A DNA stretch of 62,071 nt from Pseudomonadota bacterium (GCA_023438245.1 JAEXRD010000057.1:1-62071), one strand, 5' to 3'. Positions 43,816-53,238 are shown, counted from the stretch's first letter. Made by a program: numbers and translations. The notes: generated by a model from the letters alone, not told the origin.

Positions 43816-45096
43816 ATGACCAAGACCGCCACACTCATCATCGACGGAAAGACCCTGCACCTGCCGATCGTCGAAGGCAGCCACGGGGACCGCGGCATCG
43901 ACATCACCAAACTGCGCGCGGAAACCGGCTGCATCACCTACGACCCCGGCTACGTGAACACCGGCCCGTGCAAGAGCGCCATCACCTTCGTGGACGGCGA
44001 GAACGGCGTGCTGCGCTACCGGGGCTTTCCCATCGAACAGATCGCCGCGCGCGGCTCCTTCACCGAGACGGCCTGGCTGCTCATCTTCGGCGAACTGCCC
44101 ACGCGCGAGCAGCTCTCGCGCTTTTCCGCCGGCCTGTGCGCCGAGGAGCTGCTGCACGAGGACGTGAAGCACCACTTCGAGGGCTTCCCGCCGGGCGGCC
44201 ACCCCATGGCCATGCTCTCGGCCATCGTGAACTCCCTGGGCTGCTACCACCCGGACCTGCTGGAGATCGAGAGCCGCGGCGAGTTCTACCTGGCGGCCTC
44301 CAAGATCATCAGCAAGGTGCGCACCGTGGCCGCCTTCAGCTACCGCAAGAGCATGGGCCTGCCCTTCATGTACCCGGACCCGGCCCTGTCGTACTGCCGC
44401 AACTTCCTGCACATGATGTTCTCCATCCCCCACCGCCACTACGACCCCAGCCCGGAGGCCGTGCGCGCGCTGTCGCTGTTCCTGACCCTGCACGCGGACC
44501 ACGAGCAGAACTGCTCCACCAGCACCGTGCGCATGGTGGGATCGAGCCAGGCCAACCTGTTCGCCTCGGTCTCCGCGGGCATCTGCGCGCTGTGGGGCCG
44601 CCTGCACGGCGGGGCCAACGCGGGCGTGGTGGAGATGCTGGAGGGCATCGCCGACGGCAAGCGCAACCCGGCGGACGTTCTGGAGGCGGCCAAGCAGAAG
44701 AAGTTCCGGCTCATGGGCTTCGGCCACCGCATCTACAAGAACTACGACCCGCGCGCGGTGATCCTCAAGAAGGCCGCCCACGACCTGCTGCTCAAGATGG
44801 GCAAGCTCGACCGGCTCATGGACATCGCCATGGAGCTGGAGACCCTGGCCCTGGCCGACCCCTACTTCGTGGAGCGCAAGCTCTACCCCAACGTGGACTT
44901 CTACTCCGGCATCATCCTGCGCGCGCTGAACATCCCGGTGCAGATGTTCCCGGTGATGTTCGCCATCGGGCGCATGCCCGGCTGGATCGCCCACTGGTAC
45001 GAGGAGCACCAGCAGCACGGCGGCAAGATCCACCGCCCCCGGCAGGTCTACACCGGCCAGATCCTGCGCGACTACGTGCCCATCGACGAAAGATAG
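43816..45096 (+). CDS. gltA: Citrate synthase (type II)
   Basis: The 426-residue enzyme condenses acetyl-CoA and oxaloacetate. The active-site regions are LHADHEQNCSTSTVRMVGSS (first His), GFGHRIYKNYDPRA (signature with second His) and a catalytic Asp in NVDFYSGIILRALNIP. The N-terminal beta-rich part TATLIIDGKTLHLPIVEGS marks the large hexameric type with possible NADH control. It stands alone, without other TCA genes. Confidence 0.97.
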   Translation: MTKTATLIIDGKTLHLPIVEGSHGDRGIDITKLRAETGCITYDPGYVNTGPCKSAITFVDGENGVLRYRGFPIEQIAARGSFTETAWLLIFGELPTREQLSRFSAGLCAEELLHEDVKHHFEGFPPGGHPMAMLSAIVNSLGCYHPDLLEIESRGEFYLAASKIISKVRTVAAFSYRKSMGLPFMYPDPALSYCRNFLHMMFSIPHRHYDPSPEAVRALSLFLTLHADHEQNCSTSTVRMVGSSQANLFASVSAGICALWGRLHGGANAGVVEMLEGIADGKRNPADVLEAAKQKKFRLMGFGHRIYKNYDPRAVILKKAAHDLLLKMGKLDRLMDIAMELETLALADPYFVERKLYPNVDFYSGIILRALNIPVQMFPVMFAIGRMPGWIAHWYEEHQQHGGKIHRPRQVYTGQILRDYVPIDER

Positions 45097-45116
45097 CCGA
45101 GAGAGGGGCGGGGGAC

Positions 45117-45143
45117 GGGCGGCGTAACCCGGTTTGGCCGCCC
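45117..45143 (+). terminator. Possible terminator of citrate synthase
   Basis: The 7-bp stem GGGCGGC/GCCGCCC encloses a 13-base loop, 20 bases after the gltA stop. No T-run follows. Confidence 0.35.
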
Positions 45144-45200
45144 TCCGGAGCGCCAAAAGGCGCGAACGCGAAAAAAATCGCGCAGACCGAAAAAAAGTGC

Positions 45201-45229
45201 TTGCCAAGCGGACGGGATATCGCTAGACA
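45201..45229 (+). promoter_or_regulatory. Promoter of the tRNA-Leu gene
   Basis: TTGCCA (45201-45206) and TAGACA (45224-45229) are 17 bases apart, and the expected start is about ten bases before the mature tRNA. Confidence 0.6.
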
Positions 45230-45247
45230 TTGCCTCCGCAACGACGA

Positions 45248-45334
45248 GCCGAAGTGGTGGAATTGGTAGACACGCTAGGTTCAGGGTCTAGTGGTCGCAA
45301 GGCCATGGGAGTTCGAGTCTCCCCTTCGGCACCA
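45248..45334 (+). tRNA. tRNA-Leu (anticodon CAG)
   Basis: The acceptor stem GCCGAAG pairs with CTTCGGC, followed by discriminator A and an encoded CCA. The D-arm has AATTGGTAGACAC. The anticodon arm is CTAGG-TTCAGGG-TCTAG with anticodon CAG at the loop centre. A long variable arm (TGGTCGCAAGGCCA) marks a class II tRNA, and the T-arm has GTTCGAGTC. It reads CUG codons, the dominant leucine codon in this GC-rich genome. Confidence 0.97.
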
Positions 45335-45343
45335 AAAGAAACG

Positions 45344-45374
45344 GGCCGCAATCCTCAGGGATCGCGGCCTTTTT
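45344..45374 (+). terminator. Rho-independent terminator after tRNA-Leu
   Basis: The stem GGCCGCAATCC/GGATCGCGGCC (one A-C mismatch) with a short loop is followed by TTTTT. The remaining sequence to 45602 holds no gene; it is AT-richer and may carry the promoter of the next operon. Confidence 0.85.
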
Positions 45375-45602
45375 CATTTCCGTTCGCCCCCCCGGCTGCG
45401 CCGGGATACGCCACGTGCGCGACGCTACGCAGGCTTTTGCGCAGCGCCAGGCCCGCCACATCCCGGGCCAAGCGTTTTTTTGCGTACGATATCAGCAGGC
45501 AACAAAAAATTTCCGAAAACGACATACGCCATTTCCTGTCTGCGCTTTACTCCTCGCCGCAGCCGGGATATGCAATGGATTAGTGCCCATAGCGAGGAAG
45601 TC

Positions 45603-46862
45603 ATGCTGAACACCACCCGTCTCCTGACCCTGTGTATCGTCCTGTCCCTGCTGCTCTCCGCCTGTGGAGGCTCACCCGCGCCGGAAAAAGCCAAAGCCTG
45701 CGAGGACGCCCTCGGCTGCGTCCAACTCGCGGCGGATGCGCCCCTCCCGCTGGGCGTGATCCAGTCGCTCTCCGGCAAGGTGGCCACCCTGGGCCAGGAG
45801 CAGCTGCGCGGCCTTGAGCTGGCCCTGCAGCGCCGGGGCGGCAAGGTCGCCGGACGCACCGTGAAGCTCATCGTGGAGGACACCGGCTGCGCGCCGGAAG
45901 GCGGGGCCAACGCCGCGCTCAAGATCATCGCCGACCCCAGCGTGGTGGCCCTGTTCGGCACCACCTGCTCCGGCGACGCGGCCACCGCCGCCGAGGTCAT
46001 GACCAAGGCCGGACTGTCCATGATCTCCGGCAACAACAGCGCGCCCTTCCTCACCTCCATCGGCGGCAAGCAGGCCCCCAAGTGGCAGCCCGGCTACCTG
46101 CGCACCGCTCCCAACGAGGAATCCTCCGGCCCGGCGGCGGCGCGCTTCGCCTACACCCGCCTGGGCATCCGCAAGGCCGCCACCATCAACGACGGCGACA
46201 TCTACACCCGCGGCCTCACCGACGGCTTCATCCAGGAATTCAAGCGCCTGGGCGGCGAGATCGTGCTCGACACCGCCGTGAACAAGAGCGACACCAACAT
46301 GGGGCCGGTGCTCACCGCCGTGATGAACTCCCAAGCCCAGCTCGTCTTCTTCCCGCTGTTCCAGCCGGAGGGCAACCACGTGCTGCTCCAGGCCCGCAAG
46401 ACCCCCGGCATGGAGAAGATCGTGCTCATGAGCGACGGCTCGCTCATCGACGCCTCGTTCATCTCCGCCGTGGGCAAGGCCGCCGTGGGCATGTACTTCG
46501 TGGGCCCCACCCCGCCGGACAAGACTCCCGAGCTGGCCAAGCTGGAGGGCGAGTACCAGGCCAGATACGGCGTGGTGCCCCCGACCTACTATTATGTCAG
46601 CGCCTTCGACGCCGCCAACATCCTCTTCGAGGCCATCGAGAAGGTGGCCAAGCAGAAGGACGGCTCGCTGTCCATAGGCCGCCAAGCCCTGCGCGACGCC
46701 CTGTACGCCACGCGCGGGCACAAGGGCGTGGCCGGGGTCATGAACTGCTCCGCCTTCGGCGACTGCGCGGCCCAGCGCTTCAACGTGCTGCGCCTGGACA
46801 ACCCCGCGGCGGGCGTCGAGGGCCTGAAGAACAACGTCATCTTCACCTACTCCCCGCAGTGA
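45603..46862 (+). CDS. Orphan branched-chain amino-acid-type periplasmic binding lipoprotein
   Basis: The 419-residue product has a lipoprotein signal (MLNTTRLLTLCIVLSLLLSAC) and a periplasmic-binding fold of the Leu/Ile/Val family (LPLGVIQSLSGKVATLGQEQ, VVALFGTTCSGDAATAAEV, ATINDGDIYTRGLTDGF). Permease and ATPase genes are absent. Its TGA shares a base with the ATG of a membrane GGDEF protein (TGATG). It probably acts as a sensor partner for that enzyme. Four extra cysteines (CEDALGC, CSAFGDC) suggest two disulphides. Confidence 0.88.
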   Translation: MLNTTRLLTLCIVLSLLLSACGGSPAPEKAKACEDALGCVQLAADAPLPLGVIQSLSGKVATLGQEQLRGLELALQRRGGKVAGRTVKLIVEDTGCAPEGGANAALKIIADPSVVALFGTTCSGDAATAAEVMTKAGLSMISGNNSAPFLTSIGGKQAPKWQPGYLRTAPNEESSGPAAARFAYTRLGIRKAATINDGDIYTRGLTDGFIQEFKRLGGEIVLDTAVNKSDTNMGPVLTAVMNSQAQLVFFPLFQPEGNHVLLQARKTPGMEKIVLMSDGSLIDASFISAVGKAAVGMYFVGPTPPDKTPELAKLEGEYQARYGVVPPTYYYVSAFDAANILFEAIEKVAKQKDGSLSIGRQALRDALYATRGHKGVAGVMNCSAFGDCAAQRFNVLRLDNPAAGVEGLKNNVIFTYSPQ

Positions 46863-48577
46863 TGGAACTCTCGGGCGGCATCAAGGCTCTCTGGCGCGGC
46901 CAGGGCATCACGGCCAAGTTCGGCCTGGCCCTGTCGCTGCTGCTGGGGCTGCTGCTGGTGGAGGGGATCATCAGCTTCTACGCCATGAGCCTGTCGCGCG
47001 CCGCCGGAGAGGGCATCCGCGTGCGCCAGGAGATCCGCCAGATCGTCTTCGAGATGGACGGCCTGCGCGAGCGCGCCCGCCGCCTGCAGCGCGACTTCTT
47101 CATCAACTACCCGGAGATCGGTTTCAGCAAGGCCGAGCAACTCTACTTCGTCCCGGCCAAGGAGACCATCGGGCGCGTGGTGGCCTTAAGCGACAAGCTG
47201 CGCGAGCTGGCCGCCGACCCGGACACCAGCGATGCCCTGCGCAAGCGCAACACCGACATCAACCTGTACCTCTCCACGGCCCGGCGCTTCCCGGCCATTT
47301 TCGAGGACCTGGTGGGCATGGTCACCACCCTGGCGGCACCGGGCCGGGGCCTGCAGGGCCAGCTCAAGGCCCGGCAGGCCGCCCTGGGCGCGCTGGCGGC
47401 GGAAAGTCCCGAGGCCCGCCCCCTGCACCGCGAGATGGCCCTGCTGGAGCACGAATACTGGCTGAACCGCCAGCGCCCGGCCATGCAGTCGGCCCTGAAC
47501 ATGGGCTTCCAGCTGGGCAAGGCGCTGGACGCCGACCACAGGCTCTCGGCGGACAAAAAGGCAGCCGCCCGGGCGCTGCTGCGCGAGTACGGCGAGACCG
47601 CCCGGCAGATCCTGGAACTGGACGTGGCCATCCGCAGCAAGCTCAACGACCTGGCCCTCCAGGCCCGCGCGGCGGACCCCATCTCCGAGGATCTGAAGAC
47701 CCTGGCCACGGCGGACGTGGAACAGGCCAGCGCGCGCATCCGCAGGGCGGGCATCGTGGCCGACGCCACCTTCCTGGGCATGACGTTCACTGCCCTGGGC
47801 CTGGCCCTGGTCATCGCCCGTCTGGTGCATTCCAGCATCACCCGCCGCATCGTGGACCTCACCCGCTCCGCCGAGGCCCTGCGCCAGGGCGACATGAGCG
47901 CGCGCGCCCAGGTGGCCGGGGAGGACGAGATCGGCGCGCTGGGCACGGCCTTCAACCACATGGCCGACCGCATCACCGACCTGGTGGCCAACCTGGAGGC
48001 CAAGGTGGGCGCGCGCACCGCCGAGCTCACCGCCGCCCGCGACGAGCTGCAGGCCGCCGTGGGGGCTCTGGACGAAAAGAACAGGGCGCTGGAGGTGCTC
48101 TCGCGCACCGACAAGCTCACCGGCATCGGCAACCGCCGCTGGCTGGAGGAGGCGCTCCAGGCCGAGGTGCTGCGCGCCCGGCGCTACGCCAAGCCCTTCT
48201 CGGTCATCATGGCCGATGTGGACCGCTTCAAGTCCGTCAACGACATTTTCGGCCACCAGATGGGCGACGCGGTGCTCATCGAGGCCGCGGCCATGCTCTC
48301 CAAGGGTGCGCGGGAAACCGACGTGGTGGGCCGCTGGGGCGGCGAGGAATTCCTGCTGCTCTGCCCGGAGACCAGCCTGGGCGTCGGCGCGGCCCTGGCC
48401 GAGCGCCTGCGCCAGAACTTCGCCGAGCACATCTTCCCCGAGGTCGGGCAGATCACCGTGAGCTTCGGCGTGACCTGCTACCAGTCCGACGACAGCGCGC
48501 AGGGGCTGGTGCTGCGCGCCGACGAGGCGCTGTACAAGGCCAAGGAATCAGGCCGCAACCGCGTGGAGACGGCCTAG
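46862..48577 (+). CDS. Membrane diguanylate cyclase (sensor-HAMP-GGDEF)
   Basis: The 571-residue protein has two TM helices (about residues 20-42 and 295-320) around a helical periplasmic domain. A HAMP domain follows (SSITRRIVDLTRSAEALRQG) with a coiled coil, then a GGDEF domain starting LSRTDKLTGIGNRRWLEEAL. The catalytic motif is GGEEF (RWGGEEFLLL), and an RxxD inhibitory site (RETD) lies five residues before it, so an active, product-inhibited cyclase is expected. It is translationally coupled to the binding protein, which may deliver a ligand signal to its periplasmic domain. Confidence 0.93.
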   Translation: MELSGGIKALWRGQGITAKFGLALSLLLGLLLVEGIISFYAMSLSRAAGEGIRVRQEIRQIVFEMDGLRERARRLQRDFFINYPEIGFSKAEQLYFVPAKETIGRVVALSDKLRELAADPDTSDALRKRNTDINLYLSTARRFPAIFEDLVGMVTTLAAPGRGLQGQLKARQAALGALAAESPEARPLHREMALLEHEYWLNRQRPAMQSALNMGFQLGKALDADHRLSADKKAAARALLREYGETARQILELDVAIRSKLNDLALQARAADPISEDLKTLATADVEQASARIRRAGIVADATFLGMTFTALGLALVIARLVHSSITRRIVDLTRSAEALRQGDMSARAQVAGEDEIGALGTAFNHMADRITDLVANLEAKVGARTAELTAARDELQAAVGALDEKNRALEVLSRTDKLTGIGNRRWLEEALQAEVLRARRYAKPFSVIMADVDRFKSVNDIFGHQMGDAVLIEAAAMLSKGARETDVVGRWGGEEFLLLCPETSLGVGAALAERLRQNFAEHIFPEVGQITVSFGVTCYQSDDSAQGLVLRADEALYKAKESGRNRVETA

Positions 48578-48593
48578 GCCACTAGCCCGGTCA

Positions 48594-51500
48594 CTAGCCC
48601 AGCAGGGAGCCCTGCCGCTGGCGCACCAGCGTCCTGGGGGCCAGCACGGTCCTGCGCACAAGCCCCTCGGGCAACCGCGCCAGAAGGCGCGCCAGGTAGC
48701 GGGAAGGCTGGCGCTCCAACTCCCGGCCATACACCGTCCTGCGCTCGGCGTGGCTCATGACCAGAAGCCGCCGGGCGCGCGTCATGCCCACGTAGAGCAG
48801 CCGGGCCTCCTCGTCCACCTCGTCGGGATGGCAGTCCCCGCCCTCGCGGATGAAGGGCAGCACGCCTTCTTCCAGCGCGGGCAGGAACACAGCCTCGAAC
48901 TCCAGGCCCTTGGCGGCGTGCAGGGTCAGGATGGGCACCTTCTGGGCCGAGCGCCGCACGCGCACCAGCCCCTCCTCCAGCCGCAGCCAGTCGATGAGGC
49001 CCACCCAGCCGCCCTGCTCGTCGTAGGCGTGGCACAGCTCGCGGAAGGCCAGGCCTTCCCAGAAGAAGCGGTCGAAGGGCGGGCTCTCGCGCAGGGCGCT
49101 GGGCAGCACGCGCGGCCCCTGCACCAGCAGAAATTCCGGCAGCTCCGCCGCCACCTGGCCGCCCTCTTCGACCGGCATGGCGGGCGCGGGCAGGCCGAAG
49201 AGCTTCTCCGCCGCGCGCAAAATGGCCGCCACGCGACCGTCCTGCCAGAAGGCCTCGGCCTCGGGCGCGCAGGCGCCCACACCGGCCTGCTCCAGGGCCT
49301 CCTTGTAGGGCCCCATGAGCGCGCGCGAGCGCACCAGCACGGCGATGTCGCCGGGCGCCAGCTCCGGGCCTCCCGCGCCATGCTCCCGCAGGGTCAGGCT
49401 GCCGCCGCCCAAAAGAGCGCGGATGCGCTCGGCGATGCGCCGGGCCTCGCGGCCCGCGTCCGGGGTCTGGAGCAGCTCCACCTCCCAGGGGGCTCCGGCC
49501 CGGGCGATGAGCGCTGGCTGGCTGCCCGCTGAGGGGGGCAGAACGGCCTCGGGCAGAACGGCCTCGGGCAGAACGGCCTCGGCGGCGTCCAGGATGCCCT
49601 GGCCGCTGCGGTAGCTGCGCCGGAGCCCCACCACCTCCAGGCCGGGCCAGCGCGCCTGCAGGCGCTCGCGCACGCGGCCCGCCGCGCCCCGGAAGCCGTA
49701 GATGCTCTGGTTGGGGTCGCCGATGGCGAAGAAGCCCTGGCCGCCCACCTGTCCAGGTAGGCCAGGCGGCCCGGCAAGGCCCATGACGCCCTCCAGCTGC
49801 AGCACGGAGAGGTCCTGCACCTCGTCCACCAGCAGATGCTTGAAGGGCGGCACGAAATCCGGCTGGCGCACCAGGTCCAGCAGAAATTCCAGCAGGTCGC
49901 CGAAGTCCGCCAGGTTGCGCACGCCCTTGACCTCGGCCACGTGGCGGGCGGCCACGGCCATGTCCTCGCCGCCGGGAAGCTCCTCAAGCGGGGTCAGCGA
50001 CTCGCGGGCCAGCACCCAGCGGTCGTACAGCGCGCGGGACTGGCGCAAGGTCCGGGGCGCGCCCAGGTCCACGGGCAGCCCCTCGATGAAGAGCTTGCGC
50101 ACGGCCTCCTCGGCCAGCAGCACCGGCGGCTTGCCCCGGCGCAGGGCCCACAGGCTCAGCGCCAGGGCGTGCAGGGTGTCGGCCACTGGCAGTTCCGCCT
50201 GGCCGGGCCCCGACAGTCCGGAAAGCCGGGCCGCCAGGCGCTCGCGCAGCTCCCCGGCGGCGCGCCGGGTGAAGGTCACCACCGCCACGTCCCGGGCCGC
50301 CACTCCGGCCTGCAGCAGGCGCGCCACGCGCTCCATGAGGGTGTGGGTCTTGCCCGTGCCCGGACCGGCCAGCACCAGCACCGGGCCGGGACCGGCCTCG
50401 GCGGCGGTGTCCTGCTCGGGGTTGAGGCCGTCCGGCATTGCGGGCACCGGACGCATGAGCTGGGAAACGCTGGGAACGCCCTGCCCGGTTTCGCCTTGAT
50501 CGGGGTCGCTCTCGCCCTCGCGGTCCTGGCCCTGGCCCGGCTCCTTGCGCTTCCTGCCGCGCTTCGGGCCCGGAGCGATGAGCCGCCCGCCGCTCTTCAT
50601 TTCGGAGCGCTCCTCCGGCGAAAACACGGTGATGACCCCGTACTCGCCGTCGAACCCGGACTTGCGCAGCACCTTGCCCGCGCGCATGCGCTCCAGGGCC
50701 TCGGCCAGCACGGGCGAGAGCCTGCGCACGTCCTCGGCGGGCACGCGGCGCAGGATGTCCAGCTCCGGCCCCAGCTTTTCCAGCAGGCGGAAATATTCGG
50801 CGCTCACGGTCTTTGTGGCCGGGCCGCTGTCCAATATCTCGGAGAGCACCTCGCGCAGGGGGATGAGCGAGGCGTAGCCGGGCTGGCCCTCGGGCTGCCG
50901 GGATTCGCCGCGGTCGGCCAGGGCCAGCACGCGGTGCAGCACGCCCAGGGTGGCGGGCCTGCCGCACACCGGGCACAGGCCCTTGTGGGCATGGGTCTCG
51001 GCGGGCTCCATGCTCCAGGCGCAATTGCGGTGGCCGTCCAGGTGGTACTTGCCTTCCTCGGGGAAGAACTCCACCGTGCCCAGGAACTCTGTCCCGTCAG
51101 GGCTGTCATGGTATTTCAAGGCGCTGCGGATGCCCGAGTACGAGGCCTGGCCCCGGAACAGGTTGGCCTCGCGCCCCAGCTTCTCGCCGGAGTGGGCGTC
51201 GGAATTGGAAACCATGCGGAAGCGGTCCAGCGCGCTGATGGTCCAGTTCATGCCCGGATCGCTCGACAGGCCCGTCTCCATGGCGAAAATTTCCGGCGTC
51301 AGGTCTCCGTAGCACTCCTCCACGCTGTCGAAGCCGCTCATGGAGCCGAACAGCGAGAACCAGGGCGTCCAGATGTGCGCGGGAATGAGGAAGGCCTCGG
51401 GGTGGGTCTGCAGCACCATTTCCAGCAGGTTGCGGCTGTCCAGCCCCAGGATGGGTCGGCCGTCGCTGGCGAGGTTGCCCACCTGGGCCAGCTTGGCGTT

Positions 51501-51872
51501 CAGCGCCTTGGCCGCCTCGATGGTGGGCAGGTACACCAGGTTGTGCACCTTGCGCACTTTTCCGCCGCGCTTGTAGATGGAGCTGATCTCGCCCTGGAGC
51601 AGGAACCGCGCGCCGCCGCCGAACTTCACGGGCGCGCCGGGAATCTCGCGCTCCAGCCCGCCGGGGTTGCGCAGCCGGAGCAACCCGCTGCCGTCGTCCA
51701 CCAGCTCGCGCTCGATCTCGGCGAGCCAGCCTGGGTGGGTGCAGTCGCCCGTGCCCAGCACGTTCAGGCCCTTCACCTCGGCCCAGGCGGCCAGGTTGCG
51801 GATGGTGAGGCCCTTGCTGGTGGCCCGCGAGTGGCGCGAGTGGATGTGCAGGTCCGCCGCGAATTCGGTCAT
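48594..51872 (-). CDS. PHP-domain / UvrD-type helicase fusion protein
   Basis: The 1092-residue protein has two parts. Residues about 1-430 form a PHP-type phosphoesterase domain (FAADLHIHSRHSRATSKGL, LGTGDCTHPGWL, SNSDAHSGEKLGREANLF) with a CPVCGRPATLGVLHR zinc-like motif. Residues about 470-1092 form a superfamily 1 helicase: Walker A VLAGPGTGKTHTLMERVA, Walker B LLVDEVQDLS, FAIGDPNQSIYGFRGA, LRRSYRSGQGIL, LTLHAAKGLEFEAVFLPALEE (in part) and LLYVGMTRARRLLVMSHAE. A charged linker joins them. The arrangement suggests DNA repair or replication-linked nuclease/helicase action. The ATG at 51872 opens the PHP domain. Confidence 0.9.
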   Translation of the reverse strand: MTEFAADLHIHSRHSRATSKGLTIRNLAAWAEVKGLNVLGTGDCTHPGWLAEIERELVDDGSGLLRLRNPGGLEREIPGAPVKFGGGARFLLQGEISSIYKRGGKVRKVHNLVYLPTIEAAKALNAKLAQVGNLASDGRPILGLDSRNLLEMVLQTHPEAFLIPAHIWTPWFSLFGSMSGFDSVEECYGDLTPEIFAMETGLSSDPGMNWTISALDRFRMVSNSDAHSGEKLGREANLFRGQASYSGIRSALKYHDSPDGTEFLGTVEFFPEEGKYHLDGHRNCAWSMEPAETHAHKGLCPVCGRPATLGVLHRVLALADRGESRQPEGQPGYASLIPLREVLSEILDSGPATKTVSAEYFRLLEKLGPELDILRRVPAEDVRRLSPVLAEALERMRAGKVLRKSGFDGEYGVITVFSPEERSEMKSGGRLIAPGPKRGRKRKEPGQGQDREGESDPDQGETGQGVPSVSQLMRPVPAMPDGLNPEQDTAAEAGPGPVLVLAGPGTGKTHTLMERVARLLQAGVAARDVAVVTFTRRAAGELRERLAARLSGLSGPGQAELPVADTLHALALSLWALRRGKPPVLLAEEAVRKLFIEGLPVDLGAPRTLRQSRALYDRWVLARESLTPLEELPGGEDMAVAARHVAEVKGVRNLADFGDLLEFLLDLVRQPDFVPPFKHLLVDEVQDLSVLQLEGVMGLAGPPGLPGQVGGQGFFAIGDPNQSIYGFRGAAGRVRERLQARWPGLEVVGLRRSYRSGQGILDAAEAVLPEAVLPEAVLPPSAGSQPALIARAGAPWEVELLQTPDAGREARRIAERIRALLGGGSLTLREHGAGGPELAPGDIAVLVRSRALMGPYKEALEQAGVGACAPEAEAFWQDGRVAAILRAAEKLFGLPAPAMPVEEGGQVAAELPEFLLVQGPRVLPSALRESPPFDRFFWEGLAFRELCHAYDEQGGWVGLIDWLRLEEGLVRVRRSAQKVPILTLHAAKGLEFEAVFLPALEEGVLPFIREGGDCHPDEVDEEARLLYVGMTRARRLLVMSHAERRTVYGRELERQPSRYLARLLARLPEGLVRRTVLAPRTLVRQRQGSLLG
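49536..49580 (-). repeat. 15-bp tandem repeat, three exact copies, in the helicase gene
   Basis: The plus-strand unit gggcagaacggcctc repeats exactly at 49536-49550, 49551-49565 and 49566-49580. It encodes the pentapeptide EAVLP three times between helicase motifs. Copy number could vary without a frameshift. Confidence 0.9.
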
Positions 51873-51962
51873 CTGTGGTCCCGTGGGGTTGATCCGGTGG
51901 GAAGGGGCTCCACACGGTCTAGACCAGGGCTGGCCGCATGGCAACCCCGGAAACGGCCTGGG

Positions 51963-53213
51963 CTATTGCGGAAGCCCCGTGTAGAACTCGCGGAAGTCGC
52001 CCTCGGCCCGGACCTGCACCTCGCGCCTGCGCGCGTTCACGGCCCGCTGGCTGCCCGCCAGAAGCTCCACCAGGTCGCGGTCCAGGTGGCCCTCCAGCGC
52101 CAGGCGGCGCAGCAGCCGCACGCTGTCCGCGCTGCTGATGCCCGCGCGGTAGGGCCTGTCCTCGCGCACCGCGGTGAACACGTCGGCCACGGCCAGGATG
52201 CGCGAGCCCTGCGACAGCGCCTCGGCGCTCATGCCCCAGGGGTAGCCCGCGCCGGAGAGCTGCTCGTGGTGCTGGGAGGCCCAGGCGCACACCAGCTCCA
52301 GCCCCGGAACCGAGCCCAGGATGGCGGCGGTGAGCTCCGGGTGGCGGCGCATGACGGCCTTTTCCGCAGCATCCAGCGGGCCGGGCTTGTCCAGGATCTC
52401 GCCGGGCACGGCCAGCTTGCCCAGGTCGTGCAGTTCGCCCGCCAGGCGCAGGATGTCCACCTCCGCCTCGGCCAGCCCGGCCATGCGGCCCAGCAGGCCC
52501 GCCGTCTCGGCCACGCCGCAGGAGTGGGTGGCCGTGAAGCGCGAGCGGAAGTCGATGATCTGGGAAAAGGAGCGCGCCGCCTGAGAAAGCTGCCCGCGCG
52601 ACAGCCCCTTGTGGTCGAAGAGATCCGGCTCCGCGCCCAGGATGGCCGCGGGATCGCCGCTGGCCATGCCCAGCCAGAAAGCACGGTCCCCGGCCAGGTC
52701 GGCCAGGGCCTCCAGCAGCTGCGGCAGGAACTGCACCGGCGCGCGCTGGCGCAGCCTGCCCATGATCTCGCCGGGCTCGGAGAGGCGGTAACGCACGTAG
52801 AGCACGTCCAGCCGGTCCACAAGATTCAGGATGTTGGCCAAAAACAGGGTGCGGGAGTCCTCGTCCAGCAGGTCGAAGCGCGCGCTGGCCGTGTGGTGGT
52901 GGCGCACCAGCAGAGCCACCTCGCCCAGCAGCGGATTCTGGCGCAGCAGCCGGTAGCCGATCTCGGCATGGCGCGCGCCGTCGGCCTCGAACTGGAGGGC
53001 GGCCAGGCGGCTGGCCAGGGTGAAGCCGCCCGCGTCGTGCAGCAGCCCGGCCATGAACAGGTCGGTGAGCTCCCGGCGCGGCAGGTCCAGGCGCTGGCCC
53101 AGGCGCACCGCGGCGTAGGCCACGCGCTTGTGGTGGCCCACGACCTCGGGGCTCATGAGGTCGAGCGCCCCGGAGAGTCCGGCGAGAAAATCGAGCAGTC
53201 TGACAGCCAACAC
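51963..53213 (-). CDS. Tandem HD / HD-GYP phosphohydrolase, putative c-di-GMP phosphodiesterase
   Basis: The 416-residue protein has an N-terminal HD domain (HHKRVAYAAVRLGQRL, AGLLHDAGGF, LVRHHHT). The C-terminal domain has the HD-GYP pattern: HSCGVAETAGLL, LAGELHDLGKLAVPGEIL, RHPELTAAIL, and the diagnostic HHEQLSGAGYPWG with DVFTAVREDRPYR. The second domain keeps the metal ligands, so activity on cyclic-di-GMP is plausible. The GTG at 53213 is chosen as start; an ATG at 53255 would overlap the preceding gene by 17 bases and is the alternative. Confidence 0.85.
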   Translation of the reverse strand: MLAVRLLDFLAGLSGALDLMSPEVVGHHKRVAYAAVRLGQRLDLPRRELTDLFMAGLLHDAGGFTLASRLAALQFEADGARHAEIGYRLLRQNPLLGEVALLVRHHHTASARFDLLDEDSRTLFLANILNLVDRLDVLYVRYRLSEPGEIMGRLRQRAPVQFLPQLLEALADLAGDRAFWLGMASGDPAAILGAEPDLFDHKGLSRGQLSQAARSFSQIIDFRSRFTATHSCGVAETAGLLGRMAGLAEAEVDILRLAGELHDLGKLAVPGEILDKPGPLDAAEKAVMRRHPELTAAILGSVPGLELVCAWASQHHEQLSGAGYPWGMSAEALSQGSRILAVADVFTAVREDRPYRAGISSADSVRLLRRLALEGHLDRDLVELLAGSQRAVNARRREVQVRAEGDFREFYTGLPQ

Positions 53214-53238
53214 GAACTCCAGCCTGGGGGGGGCCAGC

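Noticed and set aside
45248..45334. tRNA-Leu as an integration site for the AT-rich island
   Set aside because: The island is 14 kb away, no integrase is present, and no partial copy of the tRNA 3' end was seen near 59.6-60.8 kb.
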